The notes below the pieces were generated by a model. It worked only from the letters and a program-made list of their open reading frames with translations, had not been told where the DNA came from and searched no databases. Source: an uncultured Clostridia bacterium (GTDB lineage Bacteria > Bacillota > Clostridia > TANB77 > CAG-508). Taken from it: a stretch of DNA of 37,901 bases. Positions 37,628-37,901 of this stretch are shown here, in pieces (position 1 is the stretch's first letter; each line of letters starts with the position of its first letter). Both the position numbers and the translations under genes were made by a program. The stretch spans positions 1-37,901 of the forward strand of contig CANROH010000008.1 in assembly GCA_947632185.1 (NCBI GenBank), written 5' to 3'.

Positions 37628-37745
37628 CCCCCGGCTTAGCCGGGGGTATTTTACTTATAACGCCTAAAAGGCTATGTTATAAGCAGAGCCTCAAGGCTCA
37701 TAGCTGTCCCGACGCACGCGTCTCTTATGACCCGTTGAACGGGTC
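37628..37745. repeat. Series of five GC-rich hairpins at the end of an IS200-type element
   Basis: In 118 bases there are five separate inverted repeats: CCCCCGGC/GCCGGGGG (37628-37646), CTTATAAC/GTTATAAG (37653-37682, with inner GCCT/AGGC), GAGCC/GGCTC (37686-37699), GACGCACGCGTC (37711-37722) and GACCCGTT/AACGGGTC (37729-37745). The last overlaps the end of the transposase gene. IS200/IS605 elements have subterminal hairpins recognised by TnpA as single strands; the outermost hairpin may mark the right end, or it may be a terminator. Confidence 0.65.
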
Positions 37746-37901
37746 TTTATATTCTTTTATACTTATTTGATCATACATCATATCTTCTTGTAATTGATTT
37801 TTTACATATTCTGCTATTCGCTTCGCATTTTTACCTACCGTGTCTACATAGTAGCCACGGCACCAAAAACTTCGTTGGCCAAATTTGTACTTCAAATTTG
37901 A
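37725..37901 (-). CDS. tnpA: IS200/IS605-family transposase TnpA, C-terminal part (runs off the window)
   Basis: About 58 residues of the Y1 HUH transposase: SNLKYKFGQRSFWCRGYYVD, then TVGKNAKRIAEYVKNQLQED, ending with a short tail at TAA (37727-37725). FWCRGYYVDTVG carries the catalytic tyrosine region, and the following helix with a conserved Gln completes the active site in trans. The enzyme cuts single-stranded DNA at hairpin-marked ends. The upstream half is outside the window, so I cannot say whether the element is intact. Base composition is richer in GC than the native genes. It contains no in-frame CGG. Confidence 0.85.
   Translation of the reverse strand, partial: SNLKYKFGQRSFWCRGYYVDTVGKNAKRIAEYVKNQLQEDMMYDQISIKEYKDPFNGS

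Overview
The window is very AT-rich Firmicutes DNA, and the gene set points to an endospore-forming Clostridia, probably an uncultured gut-type lineage. The evidence is a spoIIA operon with sigF, spoIID and spoIIQ, a sigK gene split by an intervening element, and the hrcA-grpE-dnaK-dnaJ heat-shock cluster. Nearly all genes are on the minus strand; only an orotate phosphoribosyltransferase-like gene and one orphan gene are on plus.

Layout: partial pyrC and the divergent orotate phosphoribosyltransferase (1-1515); a pilin-like protein, dnaE, an rqcP-like S4 protein and a phosphoesterase (1597-6891); a small membrane protein, truA, cdaA and a 34-residue membrane peptide (7006-9424); the sporulation block spoIIQ, spoIID, sigF, spoIIAB, spoIIAA (9560-12986); a foreign-looking plus-strand orphan (13205-13561); recD2, then dnaJ, a MazG-like gene, dnaK, grpE and hrcA (13630-21310) with a CIRCE-like operator; hemW, whiA and prmC (21454-24300); a probable 6S RNA; a radical SAM gene; the split sigK and its roughly 6.2-kb skin-like element (25849-32759); a foreign-looking SleB-type hydrolase; an SOS-controlled recN; a large membrane protein; and the end of an IS200-type transposase at the right edge.

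The outstanding observation is a rule for the codon CGG. In dnaE, truA, sigF, recD2 (twice), dnaJ and the sigK-element recombinase (twice) the reading frame breaks exactly at an in-frame CGG. In all eight cases, ignoring the C and reading the next three bases (GGA or GGT) restores the conserved protein, with a conserved glycine at the break. I found no in-frame CGG read as an ordinary sense codon in the other native genes, whereas about 30 CGG trinucleotides lying across codon boundaries are harmless. This is a frame-aware, codon-specific +1 event and suggests that CGG is unassigned or is a genome-wide +1 frameshift codon, giving glycine either by skipping C or by four-base decoding. The only genes with ordinary in-frame CGG (Arg) are the orphan at 13205 and the SleB-like gene at 32877. 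Both look foreign in codon use, and both would be truncated under the CGG rule.

Three other frame breaks do not fit the rule: spoIID (at AGG TAA), an HD-domain gene in the skin element (a run of eight A) and a short deletion in the recombinase. They are reported separately.
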